Of a stretch of 64,000 nt of DNA, positions 49,946-59,350 are shown piece after piece (the stretch's first letter is position 1; each line of letters begins with the position of its first letter). A model generated the notes under the pieces. That model was given only the letters and a program-made list of their open reading frames with translations. It did no database searches and was not told the origin of the DNA. Source of the stretch: Streptomyces mashuensis (lineage in GTDB: Bacteria > Actinomycetota > Actinomycetes > Streptomycetales > Streptomycetaceae); assembly GCF_014654785.1 (NCBI RefSeq), contig NZ_BNBD01000001.1, positions 744,001 through 808,000 of the forward strand, given 5' to 3'. The position numbers and the translations under genes are program-made.

Positions 49946-51043
49946 GTGCCCGTACCGCTGCACCGTGACCCGCAACGCACCCGTGAGGCGATCACCCGGT
50001 GGCTCGTCGAGCGTTTTCCGGGCGACGGGACCCCCACCCTCGGGCCCGTGAGCAGCCCTGTCGAGACGGGGTTCAGCGGGGAGACGCTGCTGTGCGACGC
50101 GACCTGGAGGAACCCCCGGGGGCGGCGCGTGGTCCGGCCGCTGGCGATCCGGGTGGCGCCCGTCACCCACCGTCTGCTGCCGGAATCCCCCTGGCACCGC
50201 CAGCTCAGGCTCCAGGAGCTGCTGGCCGGGACCGACGTACCCGTCGCCAGGATGTACGGGAGCGAAGCATCCGGTGAGCTTCTGGGCGGCCCCTTCGTCG
50301 TCATGGAACGGATCCGTGGGCGGGTGCCGGGGGACATCCCTTCCTATCACCGTTCCGGCTGGCTCGCGGAGCTGCGCCCGGCCGACCGCGCCCGCGTCTG
50401 GCACGGCGGGCTGGAGCTGATGGCACGGCTCCACCGGCTGGATGCCGGCGGTGCGCTCGACCTGTCCTTCCTCGGCCCGGCCGGCATCCGTCACCAACTC
50501 GGCGAATGCCTGGCGCGCGTGACGTTCTACGGCGTCCGGGACGCCCCCGTCGTCACGCGCGCCGGCGACTGGTTGCGGGCCCACCTCCCGGAGGAGCCCG
50601 ACCCGCCGCGGCTGCTGTGGGGTGATGCCCGGATCGGCAACATCATCTACTCCGGGGCGACGCCGGTCGCCCTCCTCGACTGGGAACTCGCCACGCTCGG
50701 CGCCCCGGAGAGCGACCTCGCGTGGTACCTGTTCGCCGACCGCTACCTGAGCGAGGGCATCGGCGTACCCCGGCTCGCCGGCCTGCCGAGCCGGGAGGAG
50801 ACCGTCACCGCCTACTCCTCCCTCCTCGGCCGGCCCCTCCGCGACTTCACCTTCTACGAGGTGTACGCCGCCTACCGGTTCACCCTGTTCACGTCCCGTG
50901 TCACACGCCTCATGGAGCGCACGGGCATCACATGGCCCAACGGACAGACGCCGTACGTACAGAGTGCGGCGCTGCTCGCAGAAGTGCTGGACGACGCCGC
51001 CGGCCGGGCCTACGCCCGCCCCGGCGCCGGCCTCACCACGTGA
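49946..51043 (+). CDS. Aminoglycoside-phosphotransferase-fold (APH) family kinase-like protein
   Basis: A 365-residue protein. The kinase-like fold shows ETGFSGETLLCDATW (glycine-loop region), FVVMERIRGRVPG, LLWGDARIGNIIYSG (catalytic loop with Asp and Asn, near residues 229-240) and VALLDWELATLGAPESDLAWYL (DFG-equivalent Asp, near 252). It belongs to the group often annotated near acyl-CoA dehydrogenase genes. The substrate is unknown, and antibiotic resistance should not be assumed. GTG 49946 is the start. Its 3' end overlaps the convergent P450 gene by 11 bp. Confidence 0.85.
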   Translation: MPVPLHRDPQRTREAITRWLVERFPGDGTPTLGPVSSPVETGFSGETLLCDATWRNPRGRRVVRPLAIRVAPVTHRLLPESPWHRQLRLQELLAGTDVPVARMYGSEASGELLGGPFVVMERIRGRVPGDIPSYHRSGWLAELRPADRARVWHGGLELMARLHRLDAGGALDLSFLGPAGIRHQLGECLARVTFYGVRDAPVVTRAGDWLRAHLPEEPDPPRLLWGDARIGNIIYSGATPVALLDWELATLGAPESDLAWYLFADRYLSEGIGVPRLAGLPSREETVTAYSSLLGRPLRDFTFYEVYAAYRFTLFTSRVTRLMERTGITWPNGQTPYVQSAALLAEVLDDAAGRAYARPGAGLTT

Positions 51044-52247
51044 CCGGCAGCCCCGCCGGCATGATGGCCATGCGGTTGGGGTGCCACGGCACCTCCTCCG
51101 CCGGGACCGCCAGCCGGAGGTCCGGGAGGTGGTCCAGCAGGACGCGGAACGCCGTCTCCGACTGGCGGCGGACCAGGTGGGCGCCGGGGCAGTGGTGGCG
51201 GCCGTAGCCGAAGCGCAGGTGGGGGTTGGGGGAGCGGGACGGGTCGAAGGCGTCCGGGTCGGCGAAGGCCGCCGGGTCGTAGTTGGCCGCGTCGAGGGAC
51301 AGCAGGACCATCTCGCCCTCGCGTACACACGTGCCGCCCAGCTCCATGTCCTCCGTCACGAAACGGGGGATCGCGTTGCCCAGCACCACGCTGTACCGCA
51401 GCAGCTCCTCCACGCACTGCGGCAGGGTCTCCGGCCGGGCGCGTACGGCGTCCATCACCTCCGGGCGCTGGAGCAGGTTGAGCGCCGCCACGCCCAGGAA
51501 GCTCGCGAAGTCCTCGTAGCCGCTGACGAACAGCACGGAGACGATGTTCGACAGCTGCTCGTCGGTCAGTCCCCGGCCGCTCTCGTTCAGGTCCGCGAGG
51601 CGGTCCACGAGTCCGCGCGGCCGGCCGGGGGTGCGGCCCGCCATGTACTCGTGCATGTAGACACGGATCTCTTCCCAGTTCTTGGCCAGCTCCTCCTGCG
51701 TGGGCGTCACCATCGTCAGGTCGAGGTCCGCCCGCACGGCGAGCCACGCGTGGTCCTCGAAGGGCAGCCCCAGCACCCGGCACATGCACTGCGCGGCCAC
51801 CCATTCCGCGAAGTGGCGCTGGAGGTCTCCCGGGCTGCCCTCCCGGACCATGGCGTCCAGGCCCTCCCGCGTGACCTCGGCGACCCAGCTGGCCGGCAGC
51901 TCCGGCTGGTTGCGGCCCAGCGCCTTGAGGACCTCGTCGCGCAGCCCCGCCCGCTGGAGGTGGTTCATGGCGTCCAGCAGCTCGGGCGCCAGGATCGGCG
52001 TGTCCTGGGCCGGCCCCTCCGGATCGGCCAGGACGGACCGTGCGAACCGCCGTTCGCGCAGGACGTGCTGGGCCAGTTCGTAGCCGGTCACCAGCCACGC
52101 CTCGCCGCCGGAGTTGGTGCTGACCCGGGCCACCGGGCAGCGGCCCCGCAGCTCGCCGAGTTCCGGGGCGAGACGGTCGCCCTTGGTACTGAACGGGTAG
52201 TGGGGGAGCGGCGTTTGCGGTGCCTGGGAAGCCTGCGGTGTGGTCAC
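51033..52247 (-). CDS. Cytochrome P450 with atypical I-helix
   Basis: A 404-residue soluble P450. The EXXR motif is EELLR (near residue 283) and the haem-binding loop FGYGRHHCPGAHL gives the axial Cys near 351. The I-helix reads LFVSGYEDFASFL: the usual (A/G)GX(D/E)T becomes SGYED, so the conserved Thr of oxygen activation is replaced by Asp. It is the last gene of a leftward cluster with a second P450 and an A-T-R NRPS-like protein, and probably oxidises the cluster's product or its carrier-bound precursor. Confidence 0.92.
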   Translation of the reverse strand: MTTPQASQAPQTPLPHYPFSTKGDRLAPELGELRGRCPVARVSTNSGGEAWLVTGYELAQHVLRERRFARSVLADPEGPAQDTPILAPELLDAMNHLQRAGLRDEVLKALGRNQPELPASWVAEVTREGLDAMVREGSPGDLQRHFAEWVAAQCMCRVLGLPFEDHAWLAVRADLDLTMVTPTQEELAKNWEEIRVYMHEYMAGRTPGRPRGLVDRLADLNESGRGLTDEQLSNIVSVLFVSGYEDFASFLGVAALNLLQRPEVMDAVRARPETLPQCVEELLRYSVVLGNAIPRFVTEDMELGGTCVREGEMVLLSLDAANYDPAAFADPDAFDPSRSPNPHLRFGYGRHHCPGAHLVRRQSETAFRVLLDHLPDLRLAVPAEEVPWHPNRMAIMPAGLPVTW

Positions 52248-52298
52248 GGGATCACGGGGCCTTTCTCGTAAAAGGGGGCTTGCAAGGGGACTGCACCT

Positions 52299-53522
52299 TC
52301 ACCAGCGCACCGGCAGGACGGCCGGGGCCCGCAGCGGCGTCGACTCGTCCCATGGGACCGACTCCGCCGGCACCGCCAGCTCGATGCCCGGCAGCCGCTC
52401 CAGCAGCACCTCGATCGTCGTGGCCAGCTGCATCCTGGTCAGGTTCCCGCCGGTGCAGGCGTGCGGCCCGTGCCCGAAGGCGACGTGTGCGTTGGGCGTA
52501 CGGGTCAGGTCCAGGCGGTCGGGGTCGGTGAACGCGGCGGGGTCGCGGTTGGCCGAGGCGGGCACCGGGATCACCGCGTCACCCGCCCGGATGTGCTGCC
52601 CGTGCAGCGTGAAGTCCTCCTGCGCGACGAGGATGTTGATGGCGTTCATCAGCGGTACGTAGCGCAGCAGCTCCTCCACCGCCGTGCCCATCCGCTGCGG
52701 CGCGGCCCGCAGCTCGCGCAGCTGCTCGGGGTGCGTGAGCAGGGTGAACAGGGCGTTGCCGGTGTGCTGGATGTTGGTCTTGTAGCCCGCCATCAGCATG
52801 GTGACGACGAAGCTGACCACGTCGTCCCGCGCCAGTTCGCTGCCCGGCCGGCGGCTCTCGGCCAGCAGCAGCTGGATGTAGTCCGCGTCCCCGTCCGCGC
52901 CTCCGTCCTCCTTCTCCTTCCGGGAGATGAGGTCCTCGGCGTAGTCCTGGAGCGCGTACAGCGCCGCCAGCACTTCGTCCATCGACAGCCCGGCGGCGCC
53001 GAGCAGCGTGAGGGTGTGCGGCAGGTAGATGTCGCGGTCCTCGTGCGGCAGTCCCGTCGTCTCGCACAGCACCCGCAGCGGGAGCGGATCGACGTACGCG
53101 GCGACCAGGTCGGCCGTGCGGTCCTCGGCCGACGCCACCATCGCGTCGATGAGCTCCTCGGCGACGGCCCGGATGCGCGGCACCATGAACTCCAGGCGGC
53201 GCCGGCCGAAGAGCGGCAGCACCGTGCGCCGTACGCGCTCGTGGTGCTCGCCCGTCATCTCCAGGAACGTCGGCAGGCACGGCGGCGGTGCGTCGGGGCC
53301 CTCGCGGGGCGGCCAGGCGGACAGCAGCGGGCGGACGAGGCGGGGGTCGGCGAATGCGGCCCGTACGTCCTCGTAGCGGCTGAGCAGCCAGCCCGTCTCG
53401 CCGTTGGGCAGCTGGGCCTTCACCACGGGCTGCTCGGCGCGCAGCCGTGCGTAGCCGCAGGGCGGGCCGGCGGTGCCCGGCTCGACGGCCGGGACCGGGA
53501 CGAGTTCCTCGGGAGCGGTCAT
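52299..53522 (-). CDS. Cytochrome P450 with Lys in the I-helix acid position
   Basis: A 407-residue P450. EXXR is EELLR (near residue 284) and the haem loop is FGHGPHACTGGNL (Cys near 353). The I-helix reads MLMAGYKTNIQHTGN: AGYKT replaces AGX(D/E)T, so the acid preceding Thr is a Lys. The ATG overlaps the stop of the NRPS-like gene (ATGA), so the pair is translationally coupled. An open frame extends through the whole region upstream, but that part is the antisense-free overlap of the NRPS gene in another frame. Likely a tailoring oxidase of the cluster. Confidence 0.92.
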   Translation of the reverse strand: MTAPEELVPVPAVEPGTAGPPCGYARLRAEQPVVKAQLPNGETGWLLSRYEDVRAAFADPRLVRPLLSAWPPREGPDAPPPCLPTFLEMTGEHHERVRRTVLPLFGRRRLEFMVPRIRAVAEELIDAMVASAEDRTADLVAAYVDPLPLRVLCETTGLPHEDRDIYLPHTLTLLGAAGLSMDEVLAALYALQDYAEDLISRKEKEDGGADGDADYIQLLLAESRRPGSELARDDVVSFVVTMLMAGYKTNIQHTGNALFTLLTHPEQLRELRAAPQRMGTAVEELLRYVPLMNAINILVAQEDFTLHGQHIRAGDAVIPVPASANRDPAAFTDPDRLDLTRTPNAHVAFGHGPHACTGGNLTRMQLATTIEVLLERLPGIELAVPAESVPWDESTPLRAPAVLPVRW

Positions 53523-56500
53523 GCGCCGGCCTCCGTTCCGGGGTGTGCGGCGCCTTCCGTGGGCCGCGGGATGTAGCCCGAGGTGAAGAAGAACTCCAGG
53601 TAGCGGTCCAGCAGTTCGGAGTCGACCGGCGGGCAGTGCAGGCCGCTGCCGGCCAGCGCCTCCTCCGCGTTGGTGCGGCCCAGGACCGGGAAGACGCCCT
53701 TGAGGTACATCTCCTTGACCGACATGTCGGCCTTGCGGCTGCGGTCCACGCACAGCGAGACGAACGGGGCCGTCGCGCTGGTCGGGTTCTTGGCGACGTG
53801 CCGCACCAGCTCGCCCACCCACTCGGCGTACGGCAGCATCCGTATGGAGAAGCCGGCGGCGCGCATCCGGTCGAGGACGTCGCCGAGGACCGCCGGGTGC
53901 GGGTTGGTGAGGTGGTGGACCCGCCACGGGTCCGGGGCCGGGTGCGTGGCGATGTGGACGACGGCCTCGGCGAGGTGGTCGACGGGGACGAAGTCCATCG
54001 GCAGCTCGATGTCGGGCGCGAGGCCCGTCTCGGCGATCGTCTTGAACAGCGAGCAGATGGCCGTCTCGGTGTTGCAGGCGCCGGTCGCGCGGTCGCCCGT
54101 CACCTCGTACGGCCGGTGGACCGCCACCGGCAGGCCCTGTTCCGCCGCCCGCCGCAGCACCTCCTCGGCGACCCACTTGCTCTCCGCGTAGCCCATGGTG
54201 AGCCCGTCGGCGTGGGCCAGCGGCATGTCCTCGTCCACCTTGTCCACCCCGGCCGTGCCGAAGCCGGCGACGACGGCGACGGTGGAGATGAAGTGGACGG
54301 GCACGCGGCGCGGTGCCGCCAGCCGGACGATGGTGCGGGTGCCCTCGACGTTGGGCGCGCGCAACTCCTCGTACGGGTAGAGGAAGTTGACGCGGGCGGC
54401 GTTGTGCACGATCAGGTCCAGGCCGGCGGACAGCTCCGCGGCGTGCTCGGCGGGCAGGCCGAGGCCGGGTTCCGTCAGGTCCGCCGGGAAGCACTCCACG
54501 CGCTGCCACGCGGCCTCGTCCAGGTGCAGCCCGTAGCGGCCGAGGGTGTTGCGGACGCGCCGGGCGGCGTGCGCGCGGCTCGACGCCCGTACGGGGCAGT
54601 GGATGCGCGCCGGCGTCATGCGCAGCAGCCGGTCGAGGAGGAACGCGCCGACGAAGCCGGAGGCGCCGGTGAGCAGGATGTTCCGGGGGTCCTCGGGGCG
54701 CGGGGCGGGGCCCTGCGCGGGCGGCAGGTCGAAGCCGAGCTCGCTCTCGCGCTCGAAGTCGACCGTCGGGCCGGCCGGGCCGGTCTGCCCGGGGCCGCCG
54801 CCGTCGGCGCGCAGGGCGCGGACGGCCGCCCCGAAGCCCTCCAGGGTGGGCGTGGCCAGCAGGGCCCTGATCAGGGTGGAGCCCAGCGCGGCGTCGAGGC
54901 CGAGCACGGCGAGGGTGCGGGTGACGGCCTCGGAAGCGAGCAGCGAGTCGCCGCCGAGCTCGAAGAAGCCGTCCTGCGGGGTGGGGCGGACGCGGAGCAC
55001 CTGGTGCCACACCTCGGCGAGGACGTCGAGCAGCCCTTCGACGGTGGCGGGGCCGGACCCGGTGGTTGCGGCGTCGTCAGGGATGGGGGGCGTGGGCCGG
55101 GGTGCGGCGGCCTTCAGGCGCGCCCGGTCGACCTTGCCGCCGCTGGTCACCGGCAGGTGGTCCATGGCCACCAGCGCCGGCACGGCCTGGGCGGGCAGCC
55201 ACTCGGCGCAGTAGGCGCGGATGCCGGGCAGGTCCAGGGCGTCTCCGGGCGCGGCAGCGGTGACGTAGGCGGTGAGGGCGTCCCCCTCCAGCTCCACGAC
55301 GGCCTCGCCGATCCCGGCGTGGGCCCGTAATCGCGCCTCGACCTCGTCCAGTTCGACGCGTATGCCGCGCAGTTTCACCTGGCGGTCCAGGCGCCCCCGG
55401 TACTCCAGCAGCCCGTCCGCGCCCAGGACGACCCGGTCACCGGTCCGGTACAACCGGCCGAGCGGGCCGTGCGGTTCCCCGGACGGCAGGTGGACGAACC
55501 GCTCTGCGGTCAGCCCGGCGTCGCCCAGGTAGCCCAGGGCCAGGCCGTCCCCGCCGACGTACAGCTCACCCTCCTCGCCCGGCGCGGCGGCCGAGCCGTC
55601 GGGGCGCAGGACGTGGCAGACGGTGGCGCCGAAGGGGCGGCCTATCGGGACGTGCGTGGCATCGGCGGGCAGCGGGCGCACCACGTGGGCGGTGGAGACG
55701 ACGGAGTTCTCCGTCGGGCCGTAGAAGTTGACCAGGGTGATGCCGGGGCACGCGGCGAGGATCTCGTTCGCCAGCCGGGGGTCCATCGCCTCGCCGCCGG
55801 CGGAGACGAAGCGCAGCGGGGCCAGGGCCTCGGGCCGGGTGCGGGCGACGAGGTGGAGGACGCTGGTCGTCAGGTACGCCACGGTCACGCCCCGGGTGCG
55901 GAACAGCTCCTCCAGCGCGGCCGGCGACAGCAGCTCCTCACGGTCCGCCAGGACGAGGCAGGCGCCGGTCAGCAGCGCGCCCCAGATCTCGATGGTGGAG
56001 GCGTCGGAGGACAGGCCGTAGCCGTGCAGCACGCCGTCGCCGGGCCCCGGCGGGAGCAGCTCGCGGTCGGAGAGCACCAGGCGCGCCACACCGCGGTGCG
56101 GGATCGCCACCGGCTTGGGGCGGCCGGACGAGCCGGACGTGAACACCACGTAGGCGCAGTCGGCGGCGGAGACGCCGGCCGGGGCGGCTACGGGGGTGCG
56201 GGCGGGTGTCCCGTCGGCGACGGGGGCGACGGCGTCCAGCTCCAAGCGGACGCTCAGCCCGCGCACCGGGCCGGCGCTGCCCGGCAGCACGACGGCCGCG
56301 CGCAACCCGGCGTCCTCGGCCATGGCGCGCAGCCGGGCCGGCGGCAGGTCCTCGTCGAGGGGGACGTAGGCGCAGCCCGCCTTGAGGATGCCCAGCAGCG
56401 CGACCAGCGCCTCCAGGGAGCGGCTGCCGCACACGCCCACCGGCGTGCCGGGCTCGACGCCCCGGTCGAGGAGGTGCGCCGCGAGGGCGTCGGAGCGGGC

Positions 56501-56701
56501 ACCGAGCTCGCCGTAGGTCAGCGTGCGGTCGCCGTGCCGCGCCGCGAGCGCCTGGGGACGGGCCGCTGCCTGCTCCTCGAACAACTCGGGGAGACGCCGG
56601 TCGCGGGGGTAGGCGCGCGCCCAGGCGTACGCGTCGTGCGCGTTGTTCGCGTCGTACGGGCGATCGTGCGGCGTCCGGGCGGAAACATCGATGTCTGCCA
56701 T
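53519..56701 (-). CDS. NRPS-like A-T-R carboxylate/aminoacyl reductase
   Basis: A 1060-residue single module. Adenylation domain about 35-540: VVFTSGSSGRPKP (A3), SSDASTIEIWG (A4), FYGPTEN (A5), LGRLYRTGDRV (A7) and LPVTSGGKVDRARL (A10, Lys517 equivalent). Thiolation domain about 565-640 with FFELGGDSLLASE (phosphopantetheine Ser). Thioester-reductase domain about 690-1040: NILLTGASGFVGAFLLD (NADPH) and GYAESKWVAEEVL (catalytic Tyr-Lys). There is no condensation domain. It should activate one carboxylic acid or amino acid and release it as aldehyde or alcohol. Pocket residues begin D-A at positions 235-236, but the substrate cannot be assigned. Coupled to the P450 downstream. Confidence 0.92.
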   Translation of the reverse strand: MADIDVSARTPHDRPYDANNAHDAYAWARAYPRDRRLPELFEEQAAARPQALAARHGDRTLTYGELGARSDALAAHLLDRGVEPGTPVGVCGSRSLEALVALLGILKAGCAYVPLDEDLPPARLRAMAEDAGLRAAVVLPGSAGPVRGLSVRLELDAVAPVADGTPARTPVAAPAGVSAADCAYVVFTSGSSGRPKPVAIPHRGVARLVLSDRELLPPGPGDGVLHGYGLSSDASTIEIWGALLTGACLVLADREELLSPAALEELFRTRGVTVAYLTTSVLHLVARTRPEALAPLRFVSAGGEAMDPRLANEILAACPGITLVNFYGPTENSVVSTAHVVRPLPADATHVPIGRPFGATVCHVLRPDGSAAAPGEEGELYVGGDGLALGYLGDAGLTAERFVHLPSGEPHGPLGRLYRTGDRVVLGADGLLEYRGRLDRQVKLRGIRVELDEVEARLRAHAGIGEAVVELEGDALTAYVTAAAPGDALDLPGIRAYCAEWLPAQAVPALVAMDHLPVTSGGKVDRARLKAAAPRPTPPIPDDAATTGSGPATVEGLLDVLAEVWHQVLRVRPTPQDGFFELGGDSLLASEAVTRTLAVLGLDAALGSTLIRALLATPTLEGFGAAVRALRADGGGPGQTGPAGPTVDFERESELGFDLPPAQGPAPRPEDPRNILLTGASGFVGAFLLDRLLRMTPARIHCPVRASSRAHAARRVRNTLGRYGLHLDEAAWQRVECFPADLTEPGLGLPAEHAAELSAGLDLIVHNAARVNFLYPYEELRAPNVEGTRTIVRLAAPRRVPVHFISTVAVVAGFGTAGVDKVDEDMPLAHADGLTMGYAESKWVAEEVLRRAAEQGLPVAVHRPYEVTGDRATGACNTETAICSLFKTIAETGLAPDIELPMDFVPVDHLAEAVVHIATHPAPDPWRVHHLTNPHPAVLGDVLDRMRAAGFSIRMLPYAEWVGELVRHVAKNPTSATAPFVSLCVDRSRKADMSVKEMYLKGVFPVLGRTNAEEALAGSGLHCPPVDSELLDRYLEFFFTSGYIPRPTEGAAHPGTEAGA

Positions 56702-56768
56702 GAAGACCTGTTCACTCGAAGTGCGGGGGGTGTCATGTCATCCATGCCGTGCTGTGCGTGGTGGAAGG

Positions 56769-57257
56769 TCAGCCTTCCGAGCCGGCCGGTTCGGCCTGGC
56801 CGTTCTCCGCGAACTCGGCGGCGAACGCGGCGAAGTTCGCGGTGCGCCAGTGCTGCGGGCGCATGCGGAAGGTGATGTCGTCCTTCAGCTGGTCCGCCGT
56901 CGCGTCGAGATAGGCGCTCGCCTCGTCGGGGTCGAGGTAGCGGCGGGCCATGGCCTCGCGCAGCGCGGGGTCGACCGGGTCGGCGACGGAGGTGATGGGG
57001 CCCTCCACGCTGACGTACCGGTACGGCCGGCTCTCGTCCTGGGCGCAGAGGCTGAAGCGGCCGGCGGCGCGCAGCATGCGGGCCTTGACGGTGTCCCGGC
57101 CGGTCTGCACGACGACCTCGCCGCCGGGCTCGTAGTGGTACCAGACCGGCACCAGCAGCGGCGCGCGGTCGCCACGGGTGTCGGTGACGCCGAGCACGCC
57201 GATGCGCGGCTCGGCGAGGAAGCGTTCGCGTTCGTGGTGCGGCATGACGGGCAGCAT
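56769..57257 (-). CDS. Pyridoxamine-5'-phosphate-oxidase-like (PPOX-class) flavin/F420-dependent protein
   Basis: A 162-residue split-barrel protein: MPHHERERFLAEPRIGVLGV, then PLLVPVWYHYEPGGEVVVQTG, AGRFSLCAQDESRPYRYVSVEG and a C-terminal acidic helix. The PPOX class contains FMN- and F420-dependent reductases. It lies 67 bp upstream of the NRPS-like gene on the same strand, so it may supply a redox step in the same pathway. Cofactor choice is not decidable from this reading. Confidence 0.85.
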   Translation of the reverse strand: MLPVMPHHERERFLAEPRIGVLGVTDTRGDRAPLLVPVWYHYEPGGEVVVQTGRDTVKARMLRAAGRFSLCAQDESRPYRYVSVEGPITSVADPVDPALREAMARRYLDPDEASAYLDATADQLKDDITFRMRPQHWRTANFAAFAAEFAENGQAEPAGSEG

Positions 57258-57406
57258 GAGGCGGCTCCCTGGGTCGATGAGTCGATGGACCGACGCGTCG
57301 ATGGGTCGGCGATGGCGAAAACAGTGGTTTTAAGGGGACTTACCGCTAGTAATCAGGCCATGACCGGTAATCGGCGGAATGAGCCTGTACGTTCGCCATG
57401 CATCTG

Positions 57407-58975
57407 TCAACCATCGGCATCGTTCCCCGGCCAGTCACCGCGCCCGCGCCGGCCGGACGGCGCCGGGAGCAGCGCGGAGGCCACCAACGTGACCAGCAAC
57501 AACGCGGCTTCCGCAGCCAGCGTGATCTGCATGGTTCCGGTGTAGCCGGAAGAGGCCGCCGGCCCGGGGCCCCCGGCCTCCGCCGTGGCGGTCGTCGCCG
57601 GGATCCGGCCGCCGAGCGCCGAGAAGAACACCGTGCCCAGCACCGCGCTGCCCAGCGCGCTGCCGAACTGCTGCACCGCGGTCAGCGTCCCGGCGGCCGA
57701 ACCCGTCTCGTGCGGCTCGACGGCGGCCAGCACCGTCTGGAAGAACGGGCCCATCACCAGCCCCGTCCCCAGGCCGACGACCACCAGCGCCGGGGCGCCC
57801 TGCCACACCGTGGCGTGCGCACCGGCCGACCGCAGGACGTACGCGAACACGCCCACGCCGAGGGCCATCACCACGATCCCGGCCTGGACGAGCGGACGCC
57901 CGTACCTGCTCAGCGCCCCCGAGCCGTCCAGCACCTGGATCACCGCGAAGCCGGCGACGGTGCCGGCGGACCACGGCAGCACGGCGAGCCCCGCCTTCAG
58001 TGGCGAAGCGCCCAGCCCCGACTGGAAATAGAGGCTGAGCACCAGCGAGAGGCCCGCGATGGCGGCGAACAGCGCGGCACCGGTCACCAGTCCGCCCGAA
58101 AACGCTCGCTTGCGGAAGAGCGCCGGCACCACCAGCGGGTCGCCGCCACGGCGCACGACGCGCCCCTCGTACCAGCCGAAGACGCCGAAGAGGGCCACTC
58201 CGGCCGCCACCGACACGAAGGTCCACGCCGGCCAGCCCAGTTCGCGCCCCTGGACGAGCGGGAGGACGACCGGCAGCGCGGCGGCCGAGGCCAGGACGGC
58301 ACCCACCAGATCCAGCCGCGTCGCAGCCGTCGGCCCCGAGGGCGGGAGGAACCGCCGGCCGCCGAGGAACGCCAGCAGGCCGAGCGGCAGGTTGACGAGG
58401 AACACCGTGCGCCAGCCCGCCCCGAACCAGTCGGCGCTCACCAGCCAGCCGGCCAGCACCGGGCCGCCCACGTAGGACAGCCCCATCACCGGCCCGTACA
58501 TGCCCAGCGCCCTGCCGAGCTCCCGGCCGTGGAACATCTCCTTGATGAGGCCGAGCCCCTGGGGGATCATCACCGCCCCGAACAGCCCCTGGAGCCCGCG
58601 CGCCCCGACCAGCATGCCCGGCGACACGGCCGCCGCGCACAGCAGCGAAGCGGCGGTGAAACCGGCCGCGCCGGCCAGGAACGTCCGCCGGCGTCCCATG
58701 ACGTCGCCCAGCCGCCCGCCCGTGATCAGCCCGACGGCCATGGCGAGCGCGTAGGCGGCTCCCAGCCACTGGGTGATGCCGGCCCCGCCGCCCAGGTCGG
58801 CCCGGATCGCCGGTGCCGCGACGGAGGCCACGAGGGAGTCGAGCATGTCCATCGCCTCCCCGGACAGGAGCACCCACAGCGCCGCCCACCGCCATTGGTA
58901 GGGCGGCGGCGCGAGCGCGGCGGAGGGCCCGCCGGGGGCGGACAGGGTCAGGTCATCGGCGCGGGGCTCGGGCAT
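57407..58975 (-). CDS. MFS drug-exporter-type transporter (DHA2/14-TMS)
   Basis: A 522-residue membrane protein with about 14 hydrophobic helices. Motifs: LDSLVASVAAPAIRADLG (motif D1-like), GGRLGDVMGRRRTFLAG (motif A), GARGLQGLFGAVMIPQGLGL (motif B) and GPVMGLSYVGGPVLAGWL (motif C of antiporters). It should export a small molecule by proton antiport, most likely the product of the adjacent NRPS-like/P450 cluster. I chose ATG 58973-58975; the open frame continues 39 codons upstream with low-complexity sequence. Confidence 0.92.
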   Translation of the reverse strand: MPEPRADDLTLSAPGGPSAALAPPPYQWRWAALWVLLSGEAMDMLDSLVASVAAPAIRADLGGGAGITQWLGAAYALAMAVGLITGGRLGDVMGRRRTFLAGAAGFTAASLLCAAAVSPGMLVGARGLQGLFGAVMIPQGLGLIKEMFHGRELGRALGMYGPVMGLSYVGGPVLAGWLVSADWFGAGWRTVFLVNLPLGLLAFLGGRRFLPPSGPTAATRLDLVGAVLASAAALPVVLPLVQGRELGWPAWTFVSVAAGVALFGVFGWYEGRVVRRGGDPLVVPALFRKRAFSGGLVTGAALFAAIAGLSLVLSLYFQSGLGASPLKAGLAVLPWSAGTVAGFAVIQVLDGSGALSRYGRPLVQAGIVVMALGVGVFAYVLRSAGAHATVWQGAPALVVVGLGTGLVMGPFFQTVLAAVEPHETGSAAGTLTAVQQFGSALGSAVLGTVFFSALGGRIPATTATAEAGGPGPAASSGYTGTMQITLAAEAALLLVTLVASALLPAPSGRRGRGDWPGNDADG

Positions 58976-59154
58976 GAAAAGGATCTTTCCCAGGAACCGG
59001 GGGAGCGAGGCGGACTCGGCGACGGTTGGCGGGAAGCGATCCACCAGGGGTACGTAGGGGGTGCGCAGGGGGTTCCTCAGGGGGTTTCCCAAGGGTGGCG
59101 TCGTTGTGGCCGAAACGCGCCCTGGCCCCGCACAGGGATCTTCCGGCTAGGGTG

Positions 59155-59346
59155 ACGGTGCAGCCGGTTCGCCCTGCTCGCCAGGCAGGCGCGTCGCAAG
59201 AGGGAACCCGGTGGGAATCCGGGACTGCCCCGCAGCGGTGAGCGGGAACGACCGCCGTCATACGCACTGGGCCCGCACGGGCCCGGGAAGCGACGGCCAG
59301 TAGGGGTCTGCCCGGCAGACGTGCCCGCGAGTCCGAAGACCTGCCG
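59155..59346 (+). promoter_or_regulatory. Cobalamin (B12) riboswitch upstream of metE
   Basis: The leader contains the conserved cobalamin-riboswitch elements in order: GGTGC and paired arms at the 5' side, GAGGGAACCCGGTG, the core GGAATCCGGGACTGCCCCGC, AGCGGTGAGCGGGAACGACC, GCGACGGCCAGTAGG and the closing GCGAGTCCGAAGACCTGCC. It precedes the B12-independent methionine synthase gene, the classic arrangement in Streptomyces in which B12 turns metE off. Confidence 0.95.
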
Positions 59347-59350
59347 CTGC

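Noticed and set aside
53447..56875. Large plus-strand open frames opposite the NRPS-like gene
   Set aside because: Shadow frames with strong amino-acid bias, lacking starts with ribosome sites. The minus strand carries A, T and R domain motifs in order.
57335..57355. 16S rRNA-like string (CCGCTAGTAATC) before the MFS gene
   Set aside because: Only a dozen bases resemble rRNA. There is no surrounding rRNA sequence, so this is coincidence.
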